The notes under the pieces: model-generated
Told to the model about the DNA's origin: nothing
Databases searched by the model: none
What the model saw: the letters and a program-made list of their open reading frames with translations, nothing else
Shown here: piece by piece, positions 1-9,800 of the stretch
Numbering within the stretch: position 1 is the stretch's first letter
How the letters are laid out: each line of letters opens with the position of its first letter
Source of the DNA: Tsukamurella ocularis
GTDB lineage: Bacteria > Actinomycetota > Actinomycetes > Mycobacteriales > Mycobacteriaceae
Assembly: GCF_024807615.1 (NCBI RefSeq)
Contig: NZ_JANUCJ010000004.1
Span: 124,001 to 188,000 of the forward strand
Direction of reading: 5' to 3'
DNA length: 64,000 nt
Made by a program: the position numbers and the translations under genes

Positions 1-406
1 GCGAGTGCGCGCCGCGCAGCGACTCCGTGAGCGCGGCGAACTCGTCGCGGTCCAGCGCTGGCAGGTGCACCGAGAAGCTCATGACCGGGCCGGGTTCGGC
101 GTCGTCCCGGTCCGCCGACTCCTCGAGCCAGTCCGCGTACTCCTGGCTCAGGTCGTCCAGGGCCTCCTCGTCATCGAAGGAGAGCTTCCGGCCCTCGACG
201 GCGGCCCGCAGCGCCGAGACCAGCGCGCGGACGGTCTCCGGATCCGACGACGCCGCGTACCAGCGGTGCGCCTCGTGCGGCACCACGATCCGGCCCGGGC
301 GCCCCGCCGTGAGGCGGGCGCGGACACCGTCGAACTCGGCGACAGTGAGGTCGGGGAACTGAACGGAGACGGTCACGACGGGGCGGGAGTCTGGCACGCC
401 CTCCAT
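1..406 (-). CDS. Hypothetical protein, 3'-truncated by window edge
   Basis: An open minus-strand frame begins at ATG 406 (MEGVPDSRPVVTVSVQFPDL) and stays open to the window edge, giving 135 residues with no stop. It is acidic and rich in Glu/Asp in the middle (DDEEALDDLSQEYADWLEE), with no signal peptide or membrane segment. I do not recognise the family. It is divergent from the nitroreductase-like gene, whose start lies 30 bp away, so the two promoters must share that gap. Confidence 0.6.
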   Translation of the reverse strand, partial: MEGVPDSRPVVTVSVQFPDLTVAEFDGVRARLTAGRPGRIVVPHEAHRWYAASSDPETVRALVSALRAAVEGRKLSFDDEEALDDLSQEYADWLEESADRDDAEPGPVMSFSVHLPALDRDEFAALTESLRGAHS

Positions 407-435
407 TGTCCCGGAGTTCGTTCTAGGGTGGGGGC

Positions 436-876
436 ATGGCCCTCGAAGGTGAATACGCAACTGAGAAGGCCGGCTGGGTCGCGGACCAGCTGGCGAAGAT
501 CGACGAGACCGGGACCACCGATGCGGTGTCGGTCGCGGGGATGGCAGTGGTGGTCTTCACTTACCGCGGCCCCAAGTCCGGCAAGCTCTATCGCCGTCCG
601 CTGATGCGGGTCGAGCACGACGGCGCGTACGCCGCGTTCGCGTCGAAGGGCGGCGCGCCCGACAACCCCGTCTGGTACGCATCGCTGCTCGCCAACGACG
701 AAGTCGACGTCCAGGACGGCACCACCGTGGTCTCCGGTCCGGTGCGCGAGATCCACGGCGCCGAGCGCGACGAATGGTGGGCGCGCGGCGTCGCCGCCTA
801 CCCGCCCTACGCCGAGTACCAGGAGAAGACGGACCGTGTGATCCCCGTCCTCCTGGTCGAGCCTGGCCGCGCCTAG
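436..876 (+). CDS. Deazaflavin-dependent nitroreductase (Ddn/DUF385) family protein
   Basis: This 146-residue protein has the small split-barrel layout of F420H2-dependent nitroreductases: a central strand ending FTYRGPKSGKLYRRPLMR, then a loop FASKGGAPDNPVWY, then a strand with VDVQDG. The PKSGK and GAPDNPVWYASLLAN segments are the recognisable family signatures (established for mycobacterial Ddn). The likely role is reduction of quinones or nitro compounds with reduced F420; the substrate is unknown. A TAGGGT hexamer at 424-429 ends six bases before the ATG and no Shine-Dalgarno is visible, so the message is probably leaderless. Confidence 0.8.
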   Translation: MALEGEYATEKAGWVADQLAKIDETGTTDAVSVAGMAVVVFTYRGPKSGKLYRRPLMRVEHDGAYAAFASKGGAPDNPVWYASLLANDEVDVQDGTTVVSGPVREIHGAERDEWWARGVAAYPPYAEYQEKTDRVIPVLLVEPGRA

Positions 877-912
877 CGGCCCCATCGCCCGCGCGCGGGT
901 AGATTTCATGAG

Positions 913-1767
913 GTGAGCCCCGTCGAACCTCCCGCGCACGTCCTGTCCACCTTCGGCCTGGACGAGACCGAGCCGATCGCACTCGGCGCCGAGTGGGACG
1001 GCGGCTGGCGCTGCGGCGAAGTGGTGCTCTCGCTCATCGCCGACCACGCCCGCGCCGCGTGGTCGGCGCAGGTACGGGAGGACCTCTACGTCGAGGGCAT
1101 GCGCCTGGCCCGGCCCTTCCGCGCCACCGACGGCCGGTACGTGGTCTCGAGCTGGCGGGCCGATACGTTCATCGCCGGCTCGGCCGAGCCGCGCTTCGAC
1201 GAGATCATCTCCATGGCGAACCGCCTGCACGAGGTGACGGCCAAGCTCGAGCGGCCGCGCTTCCTCGCCTCGCCCACCGTGGCACCGTTCACGGACGTCG
1301 ACTACTTCGGCTTCGCCGATCGCGCCGCGTGGGAGGACAAGCCGCTTGCCATGGCGCGCAAGCTCGGCGCCCTGGACGAGACGGTGGAGCACCGGGAGCG
1401 CGCCGTCGAGCTGGTGATGGAGCTCGCCGCGCTGCGCACGCCGGTGCAGGAGGCGCCGCAGCTGGTCCACGGCGATCTCGCCAGCTCCGTGCTCTTCGCG
1501 GGCGCCGCCGCGCCGGGCATCACCGACTTCACGCCGTACTGGCGCCCGCCCACGTGGGCCGCGGCGGTCGTCGCCGTCGACGGGCTCTCCTGGGGCGGCG
1601 CCGACGACGGCCTCCTCATGCGGTGGGCGGACCTGCCCGAGTGGCCGCAGATGGTGCTGCGCGCCCTGATCTTCCGGCTCGCCGTGCACGCCGTGCACCC
1701 GCGCTCCGAGGCCGAGGCGCTGCCCGGCCTCGAGCACATCGTCGAGATCGGCCGGTGGCTGCTCTGA
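913..1767 (+). CDS. TIGR02569 family protein (aminoglycoside-phosphotransferase-like fold)
   Basis: This 284-residue protein resembles the actinobacterial TIGR02569 family, represented in M. tuberculosis by Rv3205c (from memory), which keeps a kinase-like fold. The segment QLVHGDLASSVLF near residue 190 looks like the HGDL catalytic loop of phosphotransferases, and GITDFTPYWRPP is the following metal-site region. No function is established. The start is GTG 913, placed seven bases after TAGATT (900-905), the leaderless arrangement. Its end overlaps the next gene by 13 bp, so the two are probably co-transcribed. Confidence 0.75.
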   Translation: MSPVEPPAHVLSTFGLDETEPIALGAEWDGGWRCGEVVLSLIADHARAAWSAQVREDLYVEGMRLARPFRATDGRYVVSSWRADTFIAGSAEPRFDEIISMANRLHEVTAKLERPRFLASPTVAPFTDVDYFGFADRAAWEDKPLAMARKLGALDETVEHRERAVELVMELAALRTPVQEAPQLVHGDLASSVLFAGAAAPGITDFTPYWRPPTWAAAVVAVDGLSWGGADDGLLMRWADLPEWPQMVLRALIFRLAVHAVHPRSEAEALPGLEHIVEIGRWLL

Positions 1768-2441
1768 CCGGTGCCTCGGCGCAGCGGCGGATCCTCGTCG
1801 CGCACGGCACCCGTTCGGCGTCCGGCATCGCCACGGCCCACGCGATCGCCGATGCCGTCGGCGCGCGCACCGGCCCGGTCGACGTCGCCTTCGTCGACGT
1901 GCGGGGCCCGTCACCGTCGGACCTGCTGCGCGAGTCCGCACGCCCGACGGTGCTGGTACCCGCCTTCCTTGCCGTCGGCTACCACGTGCGCACCGACGTG
2001 CCCCGGCACGTCGCGGCGAGCGGGCATCCCGCCGTCACCGTCAGCGCGGCGCTGGGCCCGGACCGCGCGCTGGTCGGGGCGCTGCTGCGCCGGCTCCGCG
2101 AGGCGGGGTGGCGGTCCGGCGATGTCGTGGTCCTCGGCGCGACCGGCTCGTCGGACCCGCACGCCCGCGCGGATGTGCGGACGATGGCCGGGTACCTCGG
2201 CGAGGCCGTGGGTGGCGTGGTCGAGGTGGGCTTCCTCGCCGCCGGCAGCCCGACGGTGGCGGACGCGGTCGCAGCCGCGCGGGTCCCGGGGCGGCGGATC
2301 TTCCTCGCCGCGTACCAGCTGGCGGAGGGGCTGTTCCACGACCGGCTCGCGGCGGCGGGCGCCGACGGGGTGGCCGCGCCGCTCGGGGCCGCGCCCGAGG
2401 TGATCGACCTGCTCGTCGAGAGGTTCGCTCAGAGGCGGTAG
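1755..2441 (+). CDS. Sirohydrochlorin chelatase-like protein (CbiX/SirB family)
   Basis: The protein (228 residues from GTG 1755) carries the class II chelatase fold with RILVAHGTRS at the N-terminus; its His is the usual metal-inserting residue. Further landmarks are PAFLAVGYHVRTDVP and FLAAYQLAEGLFHDRL. Family members insert cobalt or iron into sirohydrochlorin for cobalamin or siroheme synthesis. No other tetrapyrrole gene lies nearby, so which metal is inserted cannot be told. I chose GTG 1755 because it overlaps the upstream gene by 13 bp and leaves a short natural leader before the first strand. The 3' end overlaps the convergent alkyltransferase-like gene. Confidence 0.8.
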   Translation: MAALTGASAQRRILVAHGTRSASGIATAHAIADAVGARTGPVDVAFVDVRGPSPSDLLRESARPTVLVPAFLAVGYHVRTDVPRHVAASGHPAVTVSAALGPDRALVGALLRRLREAGWRSGDVVVLGATGSSDPHARADVRTMAGYLGEAVGGVVEVGFLAAGSPTVADAVAAARVPGRRIFLAAYQLAEGLFHDRLAAAGADGVAAPLGAAPEVIDLLVERFAQRR

Positions 2442-2719
2442 TCGCGCAGGGGGATCCGGTCGCCGTCGGCGAGCACGCCTTCGGCGCGCAGGCGCTCCAG
2501 CTGCTGCGTCGCGATGTGTGCCGCGGGCCGCCCGCTGGCCGGTACGACCCGGTGCCACGGCAGGTCGGAGGCGTCGGTGCGCATCACCCAGCCGACGATC
2601 CGCGGCGAGCTCAGGTCCAGCTCCCCGGCGATGTCGCCGTAGGTGCGCACCCGGCCGGGCGGGATCGCCTCGATCAGCGCCCGCACCGCCTCGACCTGCT
2701 CCTCGGTGACCTTCGCCAT
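2429..2719 (-). CDS. Alkyltransferase-like protein (ATL), MGMT DNA-binding domain
   Basis: This 96-residue protein is a free-standing O6-alkylguanine methyltransferase DNA-binding domain (IPPGRVRTYGDIA, then DASDLPWHRVVPASG). The active site reads PWHR instead of PCHR, with Trp55 in place of the alkyl-accepting Cys. That substitution is the hallmark of ATL proteins, which bind O6-alkylguanine and recruit nucleotide excision repair rather than repairing the base themselves (family knowledge). It is the positional counterpart of Rv3204. It lies four bases downstream of the LipV-like gene on the same strand and close to adnAB. Confidence 0.9.
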   Translation of the reverse strand: MAKVTEEQVEAVRALIEAIPPGRVRTYGDIAGELDLSSPRIVGWVMRTDASDLPWHRVVPASGRPAAHIATQQLERLRAEGVLADGDRIPLRDYRL

Positions 2720-2723
2720 CGGC

Positions 2724-3485
2724 CTATCCGATCAGGCGGCGCGCGTACTCGCCGACAGTCATCGGGATCTCCTGCGCCACCATGTGGTCCGACGGCACCG
2801 CGATCACCTCGACGGCGCCTGGCATCGCCGCCAGCTGCGCGTCGGTGACGAAGTGGGCGCGCTCGGCGCGCAGCAGCACCGTCGGGATCGACGACGGTGC
2901 GCCGACGGCGGGGCGGGCCAGCTCGCCCCACAGCGCCGCGACCGCGGCGCAGCTGATGTCCCACTCCCAGCGGCCGGAGTCGCGCCGCACCAGGTGCTCG
3001 GCGATCTCGTCGTCGATCACCGGCTCGGGCACCTGCGCCCAGGCTCCGGACCGCTTCTCCTGCTTCGCCTCCTCGGGCGAAGTGAAGTCGAAGAATTCGA
3101 TGGTCTGCGCGGCGATGGTGCCGCACATCTCGGGGTCGAGCTCCTGCGCGGGATCGAGCAGCAGGAGCGCGCGCACCAGGTCGGGCTGGGCGGCGGCCAG
3201 CCGGCAGGCGAGCGCGCCGCCGAGCGAGTGGCCGATCACTGTGACGGGTCCGCCGCCGTGCCGCTCGACCACCTCGGCCAGATCCGCAACGTGCTGCTCC
3301 AGATGCCAGGGAGGCGCCCACGTCGAGCGGGCGTGGCCGCGCAGGTCCGGGGCCAGCACGCGCACGCCCGGCAGCTCGTCGTCCGCGAACCGCCGCCAGC
3401 GCGCACCGTGGCCGGTGACGCCGTGGATCGCGAGCACGGTGGGCGTGCCCGGCGCGTCCGGGCCGTAGACGTGGGTGTTGAGCAT
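2724..3485 (-). CDS. Alpha/beta-hydrolase, LipV-like
   Basis: A 253-residue cytoplasmic alpha/beta-hydrolase with the strand-HG oxyanion motif AIHGVTGHGARW, nucleophile elbow GHSLGG (Ser87), acid region around LLRAERAHF and C-terminal His in VPSDHMVAQ. It is the positional counterpart of M. tuberculosis LipV (Rv3203, from memory), a small esterase. I use ATG 3485 (MLNTHVYGP); an ATG 12 bp upstream at 3497 has a short AGGG ahead of it and is also possible. It is followed directly by the ATL gene and is divergent from adnA, whose start lies about 90 bp away. Confidence 0.85.
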   Translation of the reverse strand: MLNTHVYGPDAPGTPTVLAIHGVTGHGARWRRFADDELPGVRVLAPDLRGHARSTWAPPWHLEQHVADLAEVVERHGGGPVTVIGHSLGGALACRLAAAQPDLVRALLLLDPAQELDPEMCGTIAAQTIEFFDFTSPEEAKQEKRSGAWAQVPEPVIDDEIAEHLVRRDSGRWEWDISCAAVAALWGELARPAVGAPSSIPTVLLRAERAHFVTDAQLAAMPGAVEVIAVPSDHMVAQEIPMTVGEYARRLIG

Positions 3486-3575
3486 GCACTCGATCATGCC
3501 CTGTGCGGTGCCCCCGCGAAGCTGTCGGTGGGCTGTGATGTGATCGACGGACGCGGTCGGAGAGGGGGTGCGCGC

Positions 3576-6500
3576 GTGAACGCCGGAACCGGAAATCGAG
3601 GGACCGACGGTGCGGGGAAGCACCGCCGGCCGCGCCTGCGGCTGCAGTACACGCCCCCGGAGCCGCCCGCCGTCCGCGAATGGGGCGGCACGATCGCCGC
3701 GCTCGCCTCGCCCGCCACGGGCGAGCTGCCCCTGGACGTGGGTGGCTGGGCGCCGTACCGGATCCGGGGTGGGCCGGGCACGGGCAAGACCTCGGCGTTG
3801 GTCGACATCGCGGTGGCGAAGCTCACCGACCCGTTCGTCGAGCCGGAGTCGGTGCTGCTCCTCACCGGCAACAAGCGGGCCGCCGGCGCGTTGCGGCGCG
3901 AGCTCTCCGCCCGGGTGCTCGCGGGCAACGAGGGCGTGCACGCCTCGGGCGAGCCGCTGGTGCGCACGGTGCACTCGTTGGCCTTCGCGGTGCTGCGGCT
4001 GCAGGCGTCCAGCACCGGCAGCCCGCCGCCGCGCCTCATCACCGGTTCGGAGCAGGACGCGGTGGTGCGGGAGCTGCTGCGCGGCAACGTGGAGGACGGC
4101 GGTGCCCACTGGCCGGAGCGGCTGCGGCCCGCGCTCGTCACCCACGGCTTCGCGGGCGCGCTCCGCGACCTGTTCGCGCAGGCCGCGCAGCGCGGCGCCG
4201 GCCCGGAGGAGATCGAGGACCTCGCGCGGCGGTACAACCGCGGGGAGTGGCTCGCGGCGGCGAACGCGCTGCGCGAGTACCAGGAGACCACGCTGCTGCG
4301 CGGCTCCGTCGGCCTCGCCGGCCCGCAGGCCGTCGCCCCGGCGGTGGACGCGGCCGAGCTCATTGACGCCGCCGTCACGGCGCTGGCCTCGGACGATGCG
4401 CTGCTGGCCCAGCAGCGCGAGCGCATCCGGTTCCTGCTGGTCGATGACGCACAGAACCTCGATCCGCTGGCATCGGCGCTGATCCGGCTGCTGGGCACGG
4501 GTACGGAGCTCACCGTGATCGCGGGCGATCCCGATCAGGCGGTCAACTCCTTCCGCGGCGCCAGCACCCGCTTCCTGCAGAACCTCGACGTCACGCCCGA
4601 GCGGGAAGTCCTGCTCGAGCGGAGCTTCCGCTTCGGCGAGGAGGTGGCGGGCGCCGTGAACCGCGTCTCCGCGCGGCTGCCGCACCGCTTCGGGGCGGTC
4701 GCGCCCGAGCGGCCGCGTCCCGGTACCGCCGCCGTCCGGCTGTTCTCCACCGCCGCGAAAGAGGCCGACGCGATCGCCGCGATGCTGCGCCGCGAGCACG
4801 TCCTGGGCGGCGTCCCGTGGGAGGACATGGCCGTCGTCGTGCGGTCCGTCTCCGCCTCGATCGCGCCTCTGCGCCGCGCGCTGGCCTACGCCGGCGTGCC
4901 GGTCACCGTGCCCGCGGACGACGTGCCGCTCGCCCGGCAGCGCGCCGTGCACGCGCTGCTCCTCGTGCTGCGCGCGGCCGTCGCGCCGCAGGGGCTCGAT
5001 CCGGCGGAGGCTGTCTCGCTGCTGTCGGGCCCCGTCGGTGGCGGCGACCCGCTCACCGTGCGCCGCGTGCGGCGCGCGGTGCGCCGCGCCGATCCGGCGG
5101 AGGACCGCGGGTCCGCCGAGATCCTCACCGCGGTGCTCACCGGCGCGGCCGAGTTCGCGCCGTACAAGGCCATGCTCACCGAGCTCGAGGCGGAACCCGT
5201 GGAGCGAGTGCTCGCCGCGGTCCGGGCCGCCGGCGCCACGGCCGAGCACGGCACGGTCGAGGAGGTGCTGTGGTCGGCGTGGGCGGCCACCGGCCTCGCG
5301 GCCCGGTGGGGCGCGCTCGCCCTGCGCGGCGGCACCCTCGGCGGGCAGGCCGACCGCGACCTCGACGCGGTGATGGGCCTGTTCGACTCCGCCGCCGACT
5401 TCACCGACACCCTGCCCACCGCATCCGTGAGCGCCTTCGTCGAATACCTGGAGCAGCTGCAGATCCCGCGGTCCGACCGCGCTCGGGGGCGCAGCGGGCA
5501 GGCCACCGTCCCCGGCGTCACGCTGCTGTCGGCGCACAGCACCGTCGGGCGCGAGTGGGAGGTCGTCGCCGTGGCCGGGGTGCAGGAGGGGCGCTGGCCC
5601 AACCTGCGTCGCCGCGGCGGCCTGCTCGGCACTGACGAGCTGCTGGACGCGCTCGACGGGATGGATCCCGCGGCGCTGCCCACGGTCTCGCGGTCGCTGC
5701 CGCTGCTCGCGGAGGAGCGGCGGCTGCTGCTCGTCGCCTGTTCGCGAGCCCGCCGCACGCTGCTCATCACCGCCGTCGACACCGCGGACGGCGACGGCGA
5801 CCTGGTGCCCTCGAGGTTCCTGCAGGGCATCGCGCCGTCGGGCGGCGACGATCCCGAGACCTATACGCCGGCGGTGGAGAGCTCCCCGTCGGCCTCGCTG
5901 GACCTGCGCACCCTCGTGGCCGTGCTGCGCACCGCCGCCTGCGATCCCGCGCGCGAACCGGAGGAGCGCGCTCACGCGGCGCGGCAGCTCGCCCGGCTCG
6001 CGGCCGACCGCGTCCCCGGAGCGCACCCGGACAGCTGGTACGGCGTGGCCGGCGCCAGCACCGACGATCCGCTGTGGTCGCCGGAGGACGGGCCGGTGGC
6101 GCTGTCCCCGTCGAACGTGGAGGCGCTCTCGGCGTGCTCGCTGCGCTGGATGCTGGAGCGCTTCGGCGGCAGCGACGGCGACTCCGCGAAACAGGCCACG
6201 GGCAACCTGGTGCACACCCTGGTGCAGGCGGTGGCGGGCCGCATCCCCAAGGACGAGGTGACCCGCTCGCTGGAGAAGGTCTGGGACCGCGTGGATCTGG
6301 AGGCCGACTGGTTCGCGCAGCGGGAGCTGGCGCGCACCGAGGAGATGCTGGAGTCCTTCCGATCCTGGCTCGCGGGCAGCCGCGGCGAGCTCACCGAGGC
6401 CGGCGTGGAGATCGGCGTCGACGCAGTGATCGAGGGTTCGGGGGACGATCCTGACGTGCGGATCCGCGGCCGGATCGACCGGCTGGAACGCGACCCTCTC

Positions 6501-6872
6501 GGGAGGGCCGTCGTGGTGGACGTCAAGACCGGTCGCACCCTCCCCACGCAGGCGGAGGGGCAGGCCCAGGCGCAGCTGCGCACGTACCAGGTGGCCCTCG
6601 CGCACGGCGGGATCGGCGGCGTCCCGGAGACCCCGGGTGGCGGCAAGCTGGTGTACGTCGCGAAGGCGCACAACAAGACCGGCGCCACCGTCCGCGAGCA
6701 GGACGCGCTCACCCCGGCCGACGTGGACGAATGGCTCGGCGTGATCCGCGAGGCCGCGCGCCGCACCCGGGGGCCGGAGTTCCCCGCCACCCTGAACGCG
6801 TCGTGCCAGTACTGCGCGGTGGCGTCGTGCTGTCCGGTCGTGGACAAGGGGAGGAGCGTCGTCGATGACTGA
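3576..6872 (+). CDS. adnA: AdnA-like recombination helicase-nuclease subunit
   Basis: This 1098-residue protein has an N-terminal UvrD/RecB-type motor and a C-terminal PD-(D/E)XK nuclease, the AdnA layout of the mycobacterial AdnAB double-strand-break resection machine. The Walker A GGPGTGKTS has Lys71. Motif II reads LLVDDAQNLD (Asp290-Asp291) rather than the usual DExQ, consistent with the weaker motor reported for AdnA. The nuclease motif is VVDVKTG (Asp982, Lys984), and CQYCAVASCC with an upstream ACSLRW Cys can ligate an Fe-S cluster. The start is GTG 3576, eight bases after GGAGAGGGGG. The 3' end overlaps adnB by 8 bp. Positional counterpart of Rv3202c. Confidence 0.88.
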   Translation: MNAGTGNRGTDGAGKHRRPRLRLQYTPPEPPAVREWGGTIAALASPATGELPLDVGGWAPYRIRGGPGTGKTSALVDIAVAKLTDPFVEPESVLLLTGNKRAAGALRRELSARVLAGNEGVHASGEPLVRTVHSLAFAVLRLQASSTGSPPPRLITGSEQDAVVRELLRGNVEDGGAHWPERLRPALVTHGFAGALRDLFAQAAQRGAGPEEIEDLARRYNRGEWLAAANALREYQETTLLRGSVGLAGPQAVAPAVDAAELIDAAVTALASDDALLAQQRERIRFLLVDDAQNLDPLASALIRLLGTGTELTVIAGDPDQAVNSFRGASTRFLQNLDVTPEREVLLERSFRFGEEVAGAVNRVSARLPHRFGAVAPERPRPGTAAVRLFSTAAKEADAIAAMLRREHVLGGVPWEDMAVVVRSVSASIAPLRRALAYAGVPVTVPADDVPLARQRAVHALLLVLRAAVAPQGLDPAEAVSLLSGPVGGGDPLTVRRVRRAVRRADPAEDRGSAEILTAVLTGAAEFAPYKAMLTELEAEPVERVLAAVRAAGATAEHGTVEEVLWSAWAATGLAARWGALALRGGTLGGQADRDLDAVMGLFDSAADFTDTLPTASVSAFVEYLEQLQIPRSDRARGRSGQATVPGVTLLSAHSTVGREWEVVAVAGVQEGRWPNLRRRGGLLGTDELLDALDGMDPAALPTVSRSLPLLAEERRLLLVACSRARRTLLITAVDTADGDGDLVPSRFLQGIAPSGGDDPETYTPAVESSPSASLDLRTLVAVLRTAACDPAREPEERAHAARQLARLAADRVPGAHPDSWYGVAGASTDDPLWSPEDGPVALSPSNVEALSACSLRWMLERFGGSDGDSAKQATGNLVHTLVQAVAGRIPKDEVTRSLEKVWDRVDLEADWFAQRELARTEEMLESFRSWLAGSRGELTEAGVEIGVDAVIEGSGDDPDVRIRGRIDRLERDPLGRAVVVDVKTGRTLPTQAEGQAQAQLRTYQVALAHGGIGGVPETPGGGKLVYVAKAHNKTGATVREQDALTPADVDEWLGVIREAARRTRGPEFPATLNASCQYCAVASCCPVVDKGRSVVDD

Positions 6873-9800
6873 GGTATTCCCGCACGCGCCGCTGATCTCG
6901 GCGGTCGACCTGGCGCACGAGCTGGGCCAGGCCTTCGCGCCGACCGAGGAGCAGCGCGCCGTCATCGAGGCGCCCCTCGGGCCGTGCCTGGTCGTCGCCG
7001 GGGCGGGCGCGGGCAAGACGGAGACGATGGCCGGGCGCGTGGTGTGGCTCATCGCCAACCGCTACGTCACGCCCGACCAAGTCCTCGGCCTCACCTTCAC
7101 CCGGAAGGCCGCGCAGCAGCTGATGATCCGCGTGCGCAAGCGCCTCGCTCGCCTCGCCGGGGCGCCCGTCGTCGACCGGATCGACCCGTCGGGGGAGTTG
7201 CGGGCGTCACTGCGCACCGTCGAGCCCGAGATCGGCACCTACCACGCCTACGCGGGGCGACTACTCGGCGATTACGGCATGCTGCTGCCGGTCGAGCCGT
7301 CAGTGCGCCTCGTCTCCGAGACCGAGCGGTGGCAGATCGCGTACGACGTGGTCACCGGGTGGGACGAGGCGCTGGAGCTGGACCGGAATCCGGCGAACCT
7401 CACGGAGTGGGTGCTCGGGTTGTCCGGCGCGCTCGCCGACCACCTCGTCACGCCCGATCAGCTGGAGGCCGACGACGACGAGCTGGAGCGCCTGATCGGG
7501 CTGCTGCCGCCCGGGCCGCGGCAGCGGGCCGCGCCGAACGCGGCGCTGCTCAAGGCCGCCGAGGTGCAGGAGCAGCGGCGCAGGCTGATCCCGCTGGTGC
7601 GGGCCGTCGCCGCGGAGATGCGGGCCCGCGAGGTACTCGACTTCGGCAGCCAGATGGGGCTCGCCGCGCAGCTCGCGCTCGCCAATCCCGACGTCGCGGG
7701 CCTCGAACGGGCACGGTTCGGCGCCGTCCTGCTCGACGAGTACCAGGACACCGGGCACGCGCAGCGCATGCTGCTGGCGTCCCTGTTCGGCGGACCGTCG
7801 GGCGCCGCCGCCGTGACCGCCGTGGGCGATCCGATCCAGTCGATCTACGGCTGGCGCGGCGCGTCGGCGGCGAACCTGCCGCGCTTTGCCACGGACTTCC
7901 CGCAGGCCGACGGCAGCCCCGCCCCGCGCCGCGAGCTGCTCACCAGCTGGCGCAATCCGACGGGCGCGCTGGACCTCGCCAACGCCGTCTCCGAGGACCT
8001 GCGCAGCCGCGGCGTCCCCGTCTCCGAGCTCAAGGCGCGGCCGGACGCGCCGGAGGGCGACCTGCGGATCTCCCTGCACTCCACCGTCATCGACGAGCGC
8101 GACTGGGCCGCCGACGCGATCGCCGAGCAGTGGCGCGGCCGCATCGAGGCGGGGCAGGAGCCGCCGACGGTGGCCGTGCTCGTGCGCCGCAACGCCGACT
8201 CCGCGGGTATCGCCGCCGCTCTCGGCGAGCGCGGCGTGCCCGTCGAGGTCGTGGGCCTCGGCGGGCTGCTGAGCACGCCCGAGGTGCAGGACGTGGTCGC
8301 GCTGCTGCGGCTTGCCGTCGAACCGCTCGCCGGCACCGCCGCGATGCGGCTGCTGACCGGCCCGCGGTGGCAGCTCGGCGCCGCCGACCTGCGGGCCCTG
8401 TGGAACCGCGCGCGCCGGATCGCGCACACCACCGGTCGGGCGGCCGCGGGCGCCGTCGCCACCCCCGAGCAGCTGGACGCTGCCCTCGACGCCGCGCTGC
8501 CCTCGGAGAGCCTGGACGCTGCGGGCCTCGGCGACGCGATCGCCGATCCGGGGCCGGACGCCGACTATTCGGCCGCGGGCCTGGCGAAGATCCGCTCGCT
8601 GGACCGCGAGGTGCGGCACGTCCGCGAACGCCTCGGGCACCCGCTGCCCGAGGTCGTGGCCGAGGCCGAGCGGGTGCTGGGCGTGAGCATCGAGACCCGC
8701 ATCCGCGCGTCCCGGCAGCTGGGCGGCCGCGCCACCGGCCGAGAGCACCTCGACGCCTTCGCCGACGTGGTCGTCTCCTACGCCGAGCGGCCCACCGCGA
8801 CCCTGCCCGGGCTCCTCGCCTTCCTCGCCGCCGCGGAGAAGGTCGAGGGCGGCCTTACTCCGGGCGACGTGGAGGTCGCCACCGACCGGGTGCAGGTGCT
8901 CACGGTGCACTCCGCCAAGGGCCTCGAATGGGACGTGGTGGCCGTGCCGCACCTGTCGGAGGGCATCTTCCCGTCGAACCGGGCGCTGCCCACCTGGCTG
9001 TCGACGCCCGCCGAGCTGCAGCCGGACCTACGCGGCGATCTCGCCGAACCGGGCGGCTCCGTTGACGATGGGCCCGCTCGCTCCGCTCCCGGCGCCGGTG
9101 ACGGCGTGCCTCGGCTCGACCTGGACGGCTGCAACAACCGCAAGGACCTCGAGGACGCCCTGGATGCGCACCGCAAGGCGCTCAAGGGCATGAACATGCA
9201 TGAGGACGAGCGCCTGTTCTACGTCGCGGTCACGCGCACCCAGTCGGTGCTCCTGCTTTCCGGGCACTACTGGAGCGAGGACGTGAAGACGCCGAAGGCA
9301 CCGTCGCGCTTCCTGGTCGCGGCGCGCGACCACGCGCCTGAGGCCGTCACCGGGTGGGCCGCCGAGCCCCTCGAGGACGCGCCCAACCCACTGGAGACCG
9401 AGCCGATCCGGCTGGCCTGGCCGCGTGACTTCCTCGGCGCCCACCGCGCCGACGTGGACGCCGGCGCGGAACTGGTGCTCGCCGAGCTCGGCCGCGGCGC
9501 CGACGAGCCCGATCCGGACGAGGCCGACCCGTACGGCTGGGCCGCCGAGGTCACCGCCCTCCTCGCCGAGCGCGCCCGGCAGGCGCAGTTGGAGCTGGAA
9601 GTCGCCGTTCCCCGCGAGGTCTCGGTGAGCCAGCTGGTGGAGCTGCGGCGCAGCCCGGCGACGTTCGCGAGTCGCCTGCGCAGGCCCGTGCCGTTCAAGC
9701 CGAACCCGTACGCGCGGCGCGGCACCGCCTTCCACGCCTGGCTCGAGCGCCGGTACGGGGCGTCACGGCTGCTCGACCTCGACGAGCTGCCCGGCGCGGC

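Noticed and set aside
2724-7058. Very long open minus-strand frame (over 1400 codons) opposite adnA and the LipV-like gene
   Set aside because: Only its last 250 codons are a real gene. The rest is Arg/Gly/Ala-rich low-complexity sequence, typical of an antisense frame in GC-rich DNA, and adnA on the other strand is unmistakable.
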